Notes under the pieces: model-generated | Database searches by the model: none | The model's input: only the letters and a program-made list of their open reading frames with translations | What the model was told of the DNA's origin: nothing | Assembly (NCBI GenBank): GCA_965222105.1 | Contig: CBDCTQ010000057.1 | Location: 124,001-188,000, forward strand | Length of the DNA stretch: 64,000 nt | Reading direction: 5' to 3' | From: CALGLS01 sp965222105 | Lineage (GTDB): Bacteria; Bacteroidota; Bacteroidia; Chitinophagales; Saprospiraceae | Part shown: piece by piece, positions 10,892 through 18,647 of the stretch | How the letters are laid out: every line of letters starts with the position of its first letter | Position numbering within the stretch: the first letter of the stretch is position 1 | Made by a program: the position numbers and the translations under genes

Positions 10892-10907
10892 TGTGATTTT
10901 CATCACA
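10892..10907. promoter_or_regulatory. CRP-like palindrome upstream of the adhesin gene
   Basis: TGTGA-N6-TCACA, extended by one more paired base pair on each side (TTGTGAT...ATCACAA), 44 bases upstream of the adhesin start codon. This matches the classical CRP/FNR-family half-sites. Whether a CRP-type regulator with this specificity exists in this organism cannot be seen here. Confidence 0.4.
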
Positions 10908-10908
10908 A

Positions 10909-11556
10909 AAAAAACAATACATGCACCTGCCATTGCGTCAATGGCGAATACGAACGGGCAATTTATCTAAAATGCCCTCCTGCAACTTGTAAAACAACAC
11001 ACACACAACAAGCTACACCAAAACTATTAGTAGTATTTTCCCAAAGTAATGGAACCCTTGAGCAGATATGGTTTAGAGATGGAAATTTGGTATTAGTTTT
11101 TTTGAAAACGTTTTAGCTCATCGGTTTTAGATACCATTACGATCTATTAATTTTACTGTTTCAAAAATCAGGTAAAAAATCTCGTTTTAGTTTCCGAATT
11201 AATTGCTAAAAGTAATTAAAACTCACTTAAATTATTTAATTCCAAAACCCAATTTTTGACAGACAGATGGTCGATGACTAAGTAAATTACGGAGAGGCTA
11301 TCAACAGGGATTCTTTCACAACTTGCTCTGTTTCTTTCACTTATAACTCATTGACTACCCGACCTGCAGGGGTAATTATTTTGACGCAGACAGAAAAAAA
11401 TCAAATATATTATTTATACCCAAAATGAGCTTACATTTTAAGATAAGTATAATGTTCTTTATTGTTATATAAACCAAATCCTTGAAGCGAGAAAACAAGC
11501 CAACTTACTTTTATGTAATCCCAATTAACCAGAACTGATTTTTTTTCAAGACCACA
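10909..11556. other. long AT-rich intergenic region without a recognised gene
   Basis: About 650 bases between the adhesin start and the end of the MORN-like gene. There are no ORFs with plausible codon use on either strand, an AC-rich run near 10996-11012 and many homopolymer A/T tracts. No convincing small RNA or terminator was found by eye. Confidence 0.4.
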
Positions 11557-12282
11557 TCAGTCCTCTTTTTTCTTGTCTTTGTTTTTCTTTTTATCCTTTT
11601 TCTTTTTTTTGGAGCTCTTTGACTCCTTTTTTTTAGCGGGCTTAGACTTTTCCCTGGGCTTGCTTTTTTTGTCAGCTTTGTTTTTTTTCTTCTTAAACAG
11701 CCGCTTCTTCTTTTCTTTCTCTGAATTTTTTTCTTCCGGCGTTAAAATTTTGGTCTTTATATGTTTGCCTTTTCTAAACTTCGTCCATTTAAATATGCGG
11801 CCATCATCTATGCTGTACTGCTTTTTGTGCAATTTCCCCTTCCTGAAATAGGCTATAGACGTTTTTTCTCCTGCCTCGTTGTAATTTTCCTGTTTGCCAT
11901 TGCGCAATCCGTACCGCCATCGGCTTATCCTTTTCAACATCCCATTCGGATACCACTCCTTCCACAGTCCTGTTTTGATGCCGCCGATGTATTGCCCCTG
12001 TTCGACAAGTCGCTGTTCCCTATCGAATACATCAACTTCTCCATCCAATAAGTAGCCCGCAAACCCTCCTTGCGTATGATACAACTCACCATTGCGGTAG
12101 TAATGATACACCACTTCTTTTCGAATAAACCTCGGTTGTTGCTTCTCCGGTTTAATATAGGCTTTTACGGTTTGATCCCCCAAAGAGGCGATGACCTGGT
12201 TTCTCATAACCCAGTCATCCTGCCCCGGTAATAAAAAAGAGTGGATACAAAGGAAGATGAAAATAATTACTTTTTGAAACAT
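11557..12282 (-). CDS. exported YwqK/MORN-like repeat protein with lysine-rich tail
   Basis: 241 residues. A signal peptide (1-20) is followed by MORN-like repeats of the YwqK type ('YYRNGELYHTQGGF', 'GIKTGLWKEWYPNGMLK', 'RNGKQENYNEAGEKTSIAYF'). The last 65 residues are almost only Lys, Glu and Ser, a highly basic tail of low complexity. MORN-like repeats are common in Bacteroidota exported proteins and often bind membranes or proteins. A single gene with no obvious operon partner. The basic tail could be a surface or nucleic-acid contact; nothing more specific can be said. Confidence 0.65.
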   Translation of the reverse strand: MFQKVIIFIFLCIHSFLLPGQDDWVMRNQVIASLGDQTVKAYIKPEKQQPRFIRKEVVYHYYRNGELYHTQGGFAGYLLDGEVDVFDREQRLVEQGQYIGGIKTGLWKEWYPNGMLKRISRWRYGLRNGKQENYNEAGEKTSIAYFRKGKLHKKQYSIDDGRIFKWTKFRKGKHIKTKILTPEEKNSEKEKKKRLFKKKKNKADKKSKPREKSKPAKKKESKSSKKKKKDKKKNKDKKKED

Positions 12283-12341
12283 AACTACTTGAATTTAACT
12301 TTTAGTAATGCGTAATAAATAAATTCCCGATTTTGGGTAGT

Positions 12342-12426
12342 CTATTTTGGTGCTGAACGAGGCGAAAAACGTAGGCGATGCCTTAGCATCGGCGAGGCTT
12401 TTCAACGAAGTGCAGTGCCAAAATAG
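12342..12426. repeat. 85-bp imperfect inverted repeat (possible terminator or dispersed element)
   Basis: The arms starting CTATTTTGG and ending CCAAAATAG pair imperfectly over about 38 bases around a small central hairpin (GCGATGC-CTTA-GCATCGG). It lies between the start of the MORN-like gene and the end of the gspF-like gene, so it could terminate the latter. The length and the imperfect arms also fit a small dispersed palindromic element. Confidence 0.5.
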
Positions 12427-12468
12427 GCAGCCATAAACGAGGAAGTTATTTTTTTGAGCATTACTTAG

Positions 12469-13623
12469 TCACCGCCCAACGCCCACACTCATCTGGAATA
12501 ACGGCATATACATCGCTACCAGTATCAGACCTACTATGGCACCAAGACTGATGATTAAAATGGGTTCGATCAGGCTGCCGATCAATGCCGTCTTTTGTTC
12601 TACTGCTTCTGTATTTTGCTCACTCAGCTTTTGGAACATGGCATCCAGTTTTCCGGATTCCTCCCCTACCTGCAATAAAGCAATAAACGAAGCCGGGAAA
12701 AACCCGTGCGTGGACAAGGTCTTATGCAGCAAGACCCCCTGCAAGATGTCACTTTTTGCTACTTGGAGCGATTTGGATACAGGATAAAAATCGATCATTT
12801 TTTCGATCAATTCAACGGCCCGCAGCAAAGGAACCTTAGCAGATAGAAGCAAAAACATCGACTGGCTGAATCGCGCGAGATATATCTTTCGGATGATCTC
12901 GCCAAATAATGGTATCCGCAGCGCCAAAAAAGCACTGCCTTTTTTGTACCACGATGTACTGCGCTTTATATAGAAGAAAAGGGAAATTCCCGTTACAATC
13001 GCCACTACAAAGAGTGCATTGGCCTGCATCCAACCCGATAGCGATACGAGCTTTTGAGTAATCAATGGCAAGTCTCCGTCAAAACGCTTATAAATATCAC
13101 TGAACATGGGCACAAGATATTTCAGCAAAAAAAAGACGACTATAAAAGCAAAACCGATCACAAAAGCAGGATAGGTCAAGGCACTTATTAGCTGTTGCCG
13201 ATACTTCATACTTTTTTTGTAAAAACGGGCCAACTCCTCCAATACCCGCACCAATTGACCACTCTCTTCTCCTATTTGAATACTGTAAATTTCGTATTCT
13301 GAAAACTTACCCGTTTCTTTCATGGCTTCCGACATGGCCGCTCCCTGAATGATGCGCTGCTGAATGTCTGCTATCAGTTCCTTTTTTCTGGAGCGCTTCT
13401 TATTTTGTTTAATGACATCCAACGACTTTTGAATGTCCAGTCCCGCCATCAACAATACGCTTAACTCTGAAAACAGCGCCTCCTTTTCTTTTAAAGAGAG
13501 TTTGTTTCCAAAAAGTTGTATATCGCGTTGTAACAATGCTCCTACACCACCAGACGATTTCCCGTCCGACTTCCCCACCTTTTGTTCTTCGGGCGTTTTA
13601 AATGCTTTTAGGTCAATTGCCAT
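12469..13623 (-). CDS. gspF: type II secretion / type IV pilus inner-membrane platform protein (GspF/PilC family)
   Basis: About 384 residues with the duplicated GspF domain: cytoplasmic repeat 1 ('LSVLLMAGLDIQKSLDVI'), a transmembrane segment ('YPAFVIGFAFIVVFFLLKYL'), a second segment near the middle, repeat 2 ('LLLSAKVPLLRAVELIEKM', 'QVGEESGKLDAMF') and a C-terminal membrane segment ('PILIISLGAIVGLILVAMYM'). Length and layout fit the family. An earlier TTG at 13635 is possible, but the ATG at 13623 is preferred; the gene overlaps the end of the upstream pseudopilin gene by 11 bases. It is the platform on which the GspE motor drives pseudopilus assembly. Confidence 0.9.
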   Translation of the reverse strand: MAIDLKAFKTPEEQKVGKSDGKSSGGVGALLQRDIQLFGNKLSLKEKEALFSELSVLLMAGLDIQKSLDVIKQNKKRSRKKELIADIQQRIIQGAAMSEAMKETGKFSEYEIYSIQIGEESGQLVRVLEELARFYKKSMKYRQQLISALTYPAFVIGFAFIVVFFLLKYLVPMFSDIYKRFDGDLPLITQKLVSLSGWMQANALFVVAIVTGISLFFYIKRSTSWYKKGSAFLALRIPLFGEIIRKIYLARFSQSMFLLLSAKVPLLRAVELIEKMIDFYPVSKSLQVAKSDILQGVLLHKTLSTHGFFPASFIALLQVGEESGKLDAMFQKLSEQNTEAVEQKTALIGSLIEPILIISLGAIVGLILVAMYMPLFQMSVGVGR

Positions 13624-14248
13624 AACTGTTTTCAACTAAACTTTTTGCGGTAAGCGCCTTACTCAGAGCCAAGGGATAAATAGCATCCCCAAATGCAATG
13701 TCAATATCGATTTCAGAAACCACCCCTTCCATTCTTTCTCGGTTATTGAAAGAAGTGCGCATAGCCGCTACCTCTACATTAAAAGTATCTGAATGGTGCA
13801 TGGCCAATGCTTCATTTTTGTCAAAGTTCATCTTCATACGTTGTTCAATAAACTGGGTCAGCGCGTAGGATTTCCCTTCAGGGCTAGCCTGCCCTGAAGA
13901 CAATTCGTCCTTCACAGGGTGCGGCAAGGCAAATGTCTGTTGGCCATAGCTCATCTCTCTTACAATAAAAGCCTCACCGATTTCATATTTCACCCAATAG
14001 CGATCATATGCAAAAAACAAACTGTCTTCGATTCTCACTATATGCCTGGCATAAAAACAATCCTCTTTCAGTAAAGTGTTCAACTCGTTTTTGTCCATTG
14101 TTAATTCCGAGGACATAGTATATTCCCTAAGTTGATTTTGAATGATTTCAATGGCTTGAAAAGCAGCAGCTACAGCCAATACCGAAAGCAAGGAAACCAC
14201 CATCAGCTCCATAATGGTAAAAGCCGGCATTTTGTTTTTTCTTTGCAT
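13613..14248 (-). CDS. minor pseudopilin (GspJ-like)
   Basis: 211 residues. The N-terminus has the class III prepilin signal: a short basic leader, then 'PAFTIMELMVVSLLSVLAVA', with Glu at +5 after the likely cleavage before Phe. Downstream it is a soluble alpha/beta-type domain of no clear family. Size and operon position fit a GspJ-like minor pseudopilin at the pseudopilus tip. It lies downstream of a small mobile element that separates it from the previous pseudopilin gene, so its transcription may depend on read-through across that element. Confidence 0.78.
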   Translation of the reverse strand: MQRKNKMPAFTIMELMVVSLLSVLAVAAAFQAIEIIQNQLREYTMSSELTMDKNELNTLLKEDCFYARHIVRIEDSLFFAYDRYWVKYEIGEAFIVREMSYGQQTFALPHPVKDELSSGQASPEGKSYALTQFIEQRMKMNFDKNEALAMHHSDTFNVEVAAMRTSFNNRERMEGVVSEIDIDIAFGDAIYPLALSKALTAKSLVENSYGN

Positions 14249-14265
14249 TGTTTTCTATTCTTTTC

Positions 14266-14445
14266 GTTCGAGTGCGTGGCATACCTCGCCATAGGCTGGG
14301 CAGGTTAGCGGAGCCTCTCACCACAAAGGCTCCAAGACACAGAGCCACACAAATATTTTCTCTGTGAATCTTTGTGTCTTCGTGTCTTTGTGGTAAAGGC
14401 CACAGCGATTCTCGCCTGGCGGCCAGACAGGTTTGTCACGCACTC
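14266..14445. mobile_element. 180-bp MITE related to the ISKra4-type element at 27.3 kb
   Basis: The right end (TTTGTCACGCACTC, 14432-14445) is identical over 14 bases, inverted, to the left terminus of the ISKra4-like element at 27260; the left end (GAGTGCGTGGCATA, from 14270) is a diverged version. The element is flanked by the 9-bp direct repeat ATTCTTTTC (14257-14265 and 14446-14454), the same target-duplication length as the ISKra4 copy. Its core (14320-14394) is an ACCACAAAG/CTTTGTGGT inverted repeat. It has no coding capacity. It lies between two pseudopilin genes and supplies the stop codon of the upstream one. Confidence 0.72.
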
Positions 14446-14803
14446 ATTCTTTTCCTTCACCTGCAGGCGAAAAATAAACCACTTCCTTTAATTCTCCAAT
14501 CAGTCGATCCCTCCCGTCATATGCTTTTAAATGCAGTAAATAAGCGTCGGGGTATCCCTGATATGCGGCCGCCGTTTTTTCAACCGTCCAGCCGGGAAAT
14601 GCTATTATTTCTTCCGAAACCTGCTGATACCGTTTGGCATCTTCCAATAATTTGCACAACACCAATTGAGTCTTCGACCTGCTTTCAATCCGCTCATTGG
14701 TCAACACATTCATATAGATCATCATCGCTGCCATGACCGAAATCAAAATGACCAGCATGGCCACTATTGGTTCGATCAATGTAGTCGCTTTTAGTCTAGC
14801 CAT
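14444..14803 (-). CDS. minor pseudopilin (GspI/PilV-like)
   Basis: 119 residues beginning with a very short leader and 'TTLIEPIVAMLVILISVMAA', a prepilin-type hydrophobic helix with the conserved Glu. It is short, as expected for GspI-like minor pseudopilins, and overlaps the upstream gene by 13 bases. The TGA stop lies at the border of the adjacent MITE. Removing the MITE and one target repeat gives a TAG at the same place, so the insertion appears to have left the protein length unchanged. Confidence 0.72.
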   Translation of the reverse strand: MARLKATTLIEPIVAMLVILISVMAAMMIYMNVLTNERIESRSKTQLVLCKLLEDAKRYQQVSEEIIAFPGWTVEKTAAAYQGYPDAYLLHLKAYDGRDRLIGELKEVVYFSPAGEGKE

Positions 14804-16029
14804 TGTATTACATTCAACTGATCCGTTCCTTTCATAAAAAAGGGGCCTAAGTAATGCTCCGACAGCGCAGGCCGGTCTATCACAGCATCCAGCAATAACT
14901 GGTCGTAAGTCGCAGACCCTGTATTTAGAAAAAACGACTTGGCTATTACATTTCCAAGCACCGTTCCTCGATGGTCCAATTTGCCATTACAAAATACCTG
15001 CCCCCGGATCAAGGCCTCTTTTTTGATCTCAAGCAATACGGGTTTTCTGAAATAAGCCTTGTCATAGGCAAATACCAAACCCGTCAGTTCTGTTCCTTCC
15101 CCAACTTTAAGAAGGGGTTGTTCTTCTTCCTTGTCCGTTCTCACCAATCCCAATACAGAAGGATAAGAAAAGACACAGTCTTCAGCTACTTCCAGTACCT
15201 TTGTGGCAAAGGCTTGAAGTTGAACCTCACAGCCAGATTCAAATCGAATAACCGGAGCGATCAAAATGACATTTTCCAAAACAGAACCCGGTCTGACGGT
15301 GATCGACTGGCTGGCCCGAATAATAATCCTGCCGCTCAAATGGCAATTATCCAAAACCACCCTTCCCCCGCTTAATTGCAACACCCCTTTTTCAAAAGGC
15401 TGGCGCTGGAGTTGATTTGATTCGCCGTAAGGTACTCCTCCTTCTTCCCAATTAGTCAATAGCCGTTCCAATTTAGACAGATCCGGTTTTACCAGCATTT
15501 TGCGGCTTTTATATTGCTTTCCATATACCAGCTTAGTTCCCTGATAGGGGGAGCCGGCAATAAATCCCCTTTCAACATTTCCTTTTGGTACATATACAGA
15601 TCCTTTTATAACGGTCTGCCCAGTAACGGACAAAGGCTTGTTTTGGTCGCTCAACCACAAAGCTGACTCCAAAAAAGGCTGATATTTTGCCCCCAACAGA
15701 ACACTTCGGGTAATGGTGTCAGTAGCCCCGTTCCATCCGGGCAATACAGCTTTTACCCAGCCAGCTTTAAAAAGCCCCCAATCGTATTTTTCCAATTCGA
15801 TGACCTGGTTATCCTCGCCATACAGCGAATGGTATTGCCGCAAAACATTGGCGTTATCCCCTTTGAGCAAGGCGATCCCGGAGGCTACATTTCTCAGTAC
15901 CTGTTCCCGGTTAAATTGGTCTGCTTGTTGCAGGCTTTGTAAAGATGCCAAATGAATCAACAAACCACTCATGACCGCTGTGATCAAACTCACTACTAAA
16001 GCATAAAATAAAGCACGTGCCGGTAACAT
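14791..16029 (-). CDS. large pseudopilus-associated protein (GspK/PilX-like position)
   Basis: 412 residues with one N-terminal membrane helix (residues 5-28, 'LFYALVVSLITAVMSGLLIH') lacking an obvious prepilin Glu, then a large periplasmic domain. The region from about 130 to 380 has short repeating beta strands of bactofilin-like or beta-helix appearance ('GSVYVPKGNVERGFIAG', 'GRVVLDNCHLSGRIIIRASQ', 'RGQVFCNGKLDHRGTVLGNV'). It opens the minus-strand operon that continues with two pseudopilins and GspF, so it probably caps or anchors the pseudopilus. It is divergent from the GspG-like gene with only 31 bases between start codons. Confidence 0.6.
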   Translation of the reverse strand: MLPARALFYALVVSLITAVMSGLLIHLASLQSLQQADQFNREQVLRNVASGIALLKGDNANVLRQYHSLYGEDNQVIELEKYDWGLFKAGWVKAVLPGWNGATDTITRSVLLGAKYQPFLESALWLSDQNKPLSVTGQTVIKGSVYVPKGNVERGFIAGSPYQGTKLVYGKQYKSRKMLVKPDLSKLERLLTNWEEGGVPYGESNQLQRQPFEKGVLQLSGGRVVLDNCHLSGRIIIRASQSITVRPGSVLENVILIAPVIRFESGCEVQLQAFATKVLEVAEDCVFSYPSVLGLVRTDKEEEQPLLKVGEGTELTGLVFAYDKAYFRKPVLLEIKKEALIRGQVFCNGKLDHRGTVLGNVIAKSFFLNTGSATYDQLLLDAVIDRPALSEHYLGPFFMKGTDQLNVIQWLD

Positions 16030-16060
16030 AAGCCGGAATTATCCAATAAAAAATTGACTC

Positions 16061-16477
16061 ATGGTTATGAAAAATGGGAACACACACCGACTTAAAGCAT
16101 TTACGCTGACAGAGTTGATGACTGTACTGGTAATCATCGGCATCCTGATGCTGGTAGCCATTCCGGTATTCGACGATCTTTTTGGAGATGCTTACTCCAT
16201 CGAAGCACAAAATCAGTTGAAGTACCTCCAATCTCGCCAGCAAACATTCTACCAAAAGCATTTTCGATATGCCAATTCGTTGAATGAGGTGGGTTTTACA
16301 CAACCTAAAACAGTCCGGGAAAATGGCGATGCCCGCTATATTTACGAAATTGCAAGTGCGTCCGAAACCGGCTTTTTGGCCAAAGCCACCGCCATCGCCG
16401 ACTTCGATAAAGATGGAAGCATCAACACCTGGGAGATCGATCAGGACGGTCGTTTGGTGGAAGTAACCCCCGATTAA
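16061..16477 (+). CDS. major pseudopilin (GspG-like)
   Basis: 138 residues. Classical prepilin N-terminus: leader of about 12 residues, then 'AFTLTELMTVLVIIGILMLV' with Glu at +5 after cleavage before Phe. The C-terminal part ends with an acidic loop ('DFDKDGSINTWEIDQDG') that resembles the calcium-binding loop of GspG or an EF-hand. It starts the plus-strand operon with the prepilin peptidase (3 bases downstream) and the GspE ATPase. It would form the body of the pseudopilus. Confidence 0.82.
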   Translation: MVMKNGNTHRLKAFTLTELMTVLVIIGILMLVAIPVFDDLFGDAYSIEAQNQLKYLQSRQQTFYQKHFRYANSLNEVGFTQPKTVRENGDARYIYEIASASETGFLAKATAIADFDKDGSINTWEIDQDGRLVEVTPD

Positions 16478-16480
16478 GAG

Positions 16481-16978
16481 ATGGCCATATTTTGGTATAC
16501 ACTGCCACTGCTGGCCATCGTCTACGAAGACTTCCGGTATCGGGCCATCCATTGGGTCTGGTTGCTGATGCTTCTATTATTGATTGGTTGGTATACCCCA
16601 TTTAATGGTGCCTATTTGCTGATAAATATCGGGCTCCTCTCCATTCAGTGGTTGGGCTTAACAATCTACTTTTCGTTGAAAGAAGGTCGAATGACCAACA
16701 TCATCAACAACTACCTGGGCATTGGGGACTTGCTGTTTTTTATTCCCCTTTGTTTACTTTTTTCTCCGATCAATTTGCTGGTTTTTTTTGTGGCGAGCCT
16801 CTCCAGCGGTCTGGGTTTTGTCGGTTTCGCAAATCTCATCAATCGTCCCATCAACCAAAATGTTCCGCTGGCTGGCATAATGGCCGGAATTTTAATATTG
16901 GTACTCTTTGTTGCCGGCTATTTTGGCATCGACCTTCAACGTGACCTATTCATCCGCAGCGGACTCTGGTCCAATTAA
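16481..16978 (+). CDS. prepilin peptidase (A24 family), catalytic domain only
   Basis: 165 residues, all membrane helices. The two catalytic aspartates of A24 peptidases are visible: D17 in 'YEDFRYRAIHW' and D83 in the GxGD motif 'YLGIGDLLFF'. The N-terminal methylase domain of full-length PilD/GspO (with its CxxC pairs) is absent, so the protein resembles the short archaeal or TadV-type enzymes. It should cleave the leaders of the pseudopilins encoded on both sides. Start 3 bases after the GspG stop codon. Confidence 0.85.
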   Translation: MAIFWYTLPLLAIVYEDFRYRAIHWVWLLMLLLLIGWYTPFNGAYLLINIGLLSIQWLGLTIYFSLKEGRMTNIINNYLGIGDLLFFIPLCLLFSPINLLVFFVASLSSGLGFVGFANLINRPINQNVPLAGIMAGILILVLFVAGYFGIDLQRDLFIRSGLWSN

Positions 16979-16990
16979 ACCAAGTTTAGC

Positions 16991-18427
16991 ATGTTTCAAC
17001 CCTCTAATATTTCAACAGAAATAATCCAACAGATAAGCCCCCAGCAGGCCTGGCATTACCTGGTTTTACCCTTTCGGGAAACAGAAGGGAAACTGGAACT
17101 GTACATCGCTGAAAATCAAATGAAAAAGGGCATCGACGATGAGCTCGAACTACTCTTGGGGCGCCCTGTCAGGCTGACCACCATGGGTCGGGAAGAAGTC
17201 AAAAACGCCATTGCAAAGTACTACCGAAAGCCGTCAAATTCCCGGTTTTCAAATAAAAAAATGGTTTTCCGCGAAGGGGACACCACCAACATGCTCACCA
17301 ACCTCATCCAGGAGGCCAAGCAATTGGAAAGCAGTGACATCCACTTTGAGGCTGGTGAAGAAAAATGCCGGATCAGAATGCGGATGGACGGCAAACTCAC
17401 AGAACGATACATCATCAATAAATCCGATTATCCCAGCCTGATTAATAAAATCAAAATACGCGCACAACTGGATATTGCCGAAAAACGCCTCCCCCAGGAT
17501 GGTCGCATTTTCATCCATCAACCCGACCTGGGAAAACTGGATGTCCGGGTATCGGTATTGCCCACTCTGCACGGAGAAAAAGCTGTGCTGCGGCTATTGA
17601 GCAATACCATGACCAACCTTGAATTGGACATACTTGGTTTCAACCAAAATGACTTAACAAACTACTTACAAGGCATTAAAAAACCCAATGGCATCGTCCT
17701 CATCAGTGGCCCTACAGGCTCCGGAAAAACGACTACTTTGTACGCAACACTACAATTGCTCAACCAGCCCACCACCAATATACTTACCATCGAAGACCCC
17801 ATCGAATATACGCTGGAGGGCATCAACCAGGTACAACTCAAAGAAAACATCGGACTGGACTTTCCCAGCGCCATGCGGACGTTTTTGCGACAGGACCCCG
17901 ACATCATCATGGTTGGAGAAATACGCGATAAAGCCACTGCCTCTATGGCTATCCGGGCTTCATTGACCGGACACCTGGTTTTTTCTACCCTTCATACCAA
18001 CTCCGCCTGGGGCATCGTGGCCCGGTTGATCGACATGGGCATCCCCTCGTATTTGCTGGCAGATACACTCAATACGGCCGTGGCTCAACGGTTGGTTCGG
18101 CTGCTTTGTACTCATTGCAAAGAAGAAGTTCCGTTTACTACCGACTTATATCCTCCTTCCTATAAGGCGCCCGTTTTCCTTGTCAATCACTGGGTAGCCA
18201 AGGGTTGTGAAAACTGTTATTTTACGGGATACAAAGGAAGGAAAGGCATCTACGAGGTAATCTCTATTGATAATGAACTCGCCAAACACATAAAAAACCT
18301 GAATTTAAACCCGGAAGAAGCTCTGAATGAAAGGTCGCTCAAAAGCCTCTCTGACAACGCTTTCAACTTGTTTCAACAAGGAAAAACATCTATTGAGGAA
18401 GTATACCCGATTTTATCCAATGCATAA
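16991..18427 (+). CDS. gspE: type II secretion / type IV pilus assembly ATPase (GspE/PilB)
   Basis: 478 residues. Walker A 'SGPTGSGKTTT' near residue 238, Asp box around 'LTIEDPIEYTLEGINQVQ', Walker B 'DIIMVGEIRD' near 305, His box 'GHLVFSTLHTNSAW', and a tetracysteine zinc motif (LLCTHC near 372 and GCENC near 406). The N-terminal domain is short compared with PilB. This is the cytoplasmic hexameric motor that powers assembly. Third gene of the plus-strand operon. Confidence 0.93.
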   Translation: MFQPSNISTEIIQQISPQQAWHYLVLPFRETEGKLELYIAENQMKKGIDDELELLLGRPVRLTTMGREEVKNAIAKYYRKPSNSRFSNKKMVFREGDTTNMLTNLIQEAKQLESSDIHFEAGEEKCRIRMRMDGKLTERYIINKSDYPSLINKIKIRAQLDIAEKRLPQDGRIFIHQPDLGKLDVRVSVLPTLHGEKAVLRLLSNTMTNLELDILGFNQNDLTNYLQGIKKPNGIVLISGPTGSGKTTTLYATLQLLNQPTTNILTIEDPIEYTLEGINQVQLKENIGLDFPSAMRTFLRQDPDIIMVGEIRDKATASMAIRASLTGHLVFSTLHTNSAWGIVARLIDMGIPSYLLADTLNTAVAQRLVRLLCTHCKEEVPFTTDLYPPSYKAPVFLVNHWVAKGCENCYFTGYKGRKGIYEVISIDNELAKHIKNLNLNPEEALNERSLKSLSDNAFNLFQQGKTSIEEVYPILSNA

Positions 18428-18647
18428 ATGACAGTATTCGCTCATCCACACTTGAGGGTGAACATGGGATGGATTCCCTTCAGAGACAAGGGGTACCCGT
18501 GAGGAATTCACCCTATACTGGAGAGGGGCGACAACATTCCATGAAAGGAAAAAAGGTACGTTTTTTGACATATGCCTATATACGGTAATACTTATTTAGG
18601 TATTGTCTGAATAAAAGACATACTATAACACTAATCACAACCTCCCT
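18428..18647 (+). promoter_or_regulatory. intergenic region with probable secretin promoter
   Basis: 220 bases between the ATPase and secretin genes. A TTGACA-like element near 18565 lies about 18 bases upstream of TAATACTT, a possible though imperfect promoter. A run of short inverted sequences around 18460-18520 could be a terminator for the upstream operon. Both are weak by-eye calls. Confidence 0.25.

Noticed and set aside
11573..12051. Phe-rich plus-strand ORFs opposite the MORN-like gene
   Set aside because: They mirror the lysine-rich tail of the minus-strand gene and have no independent support.
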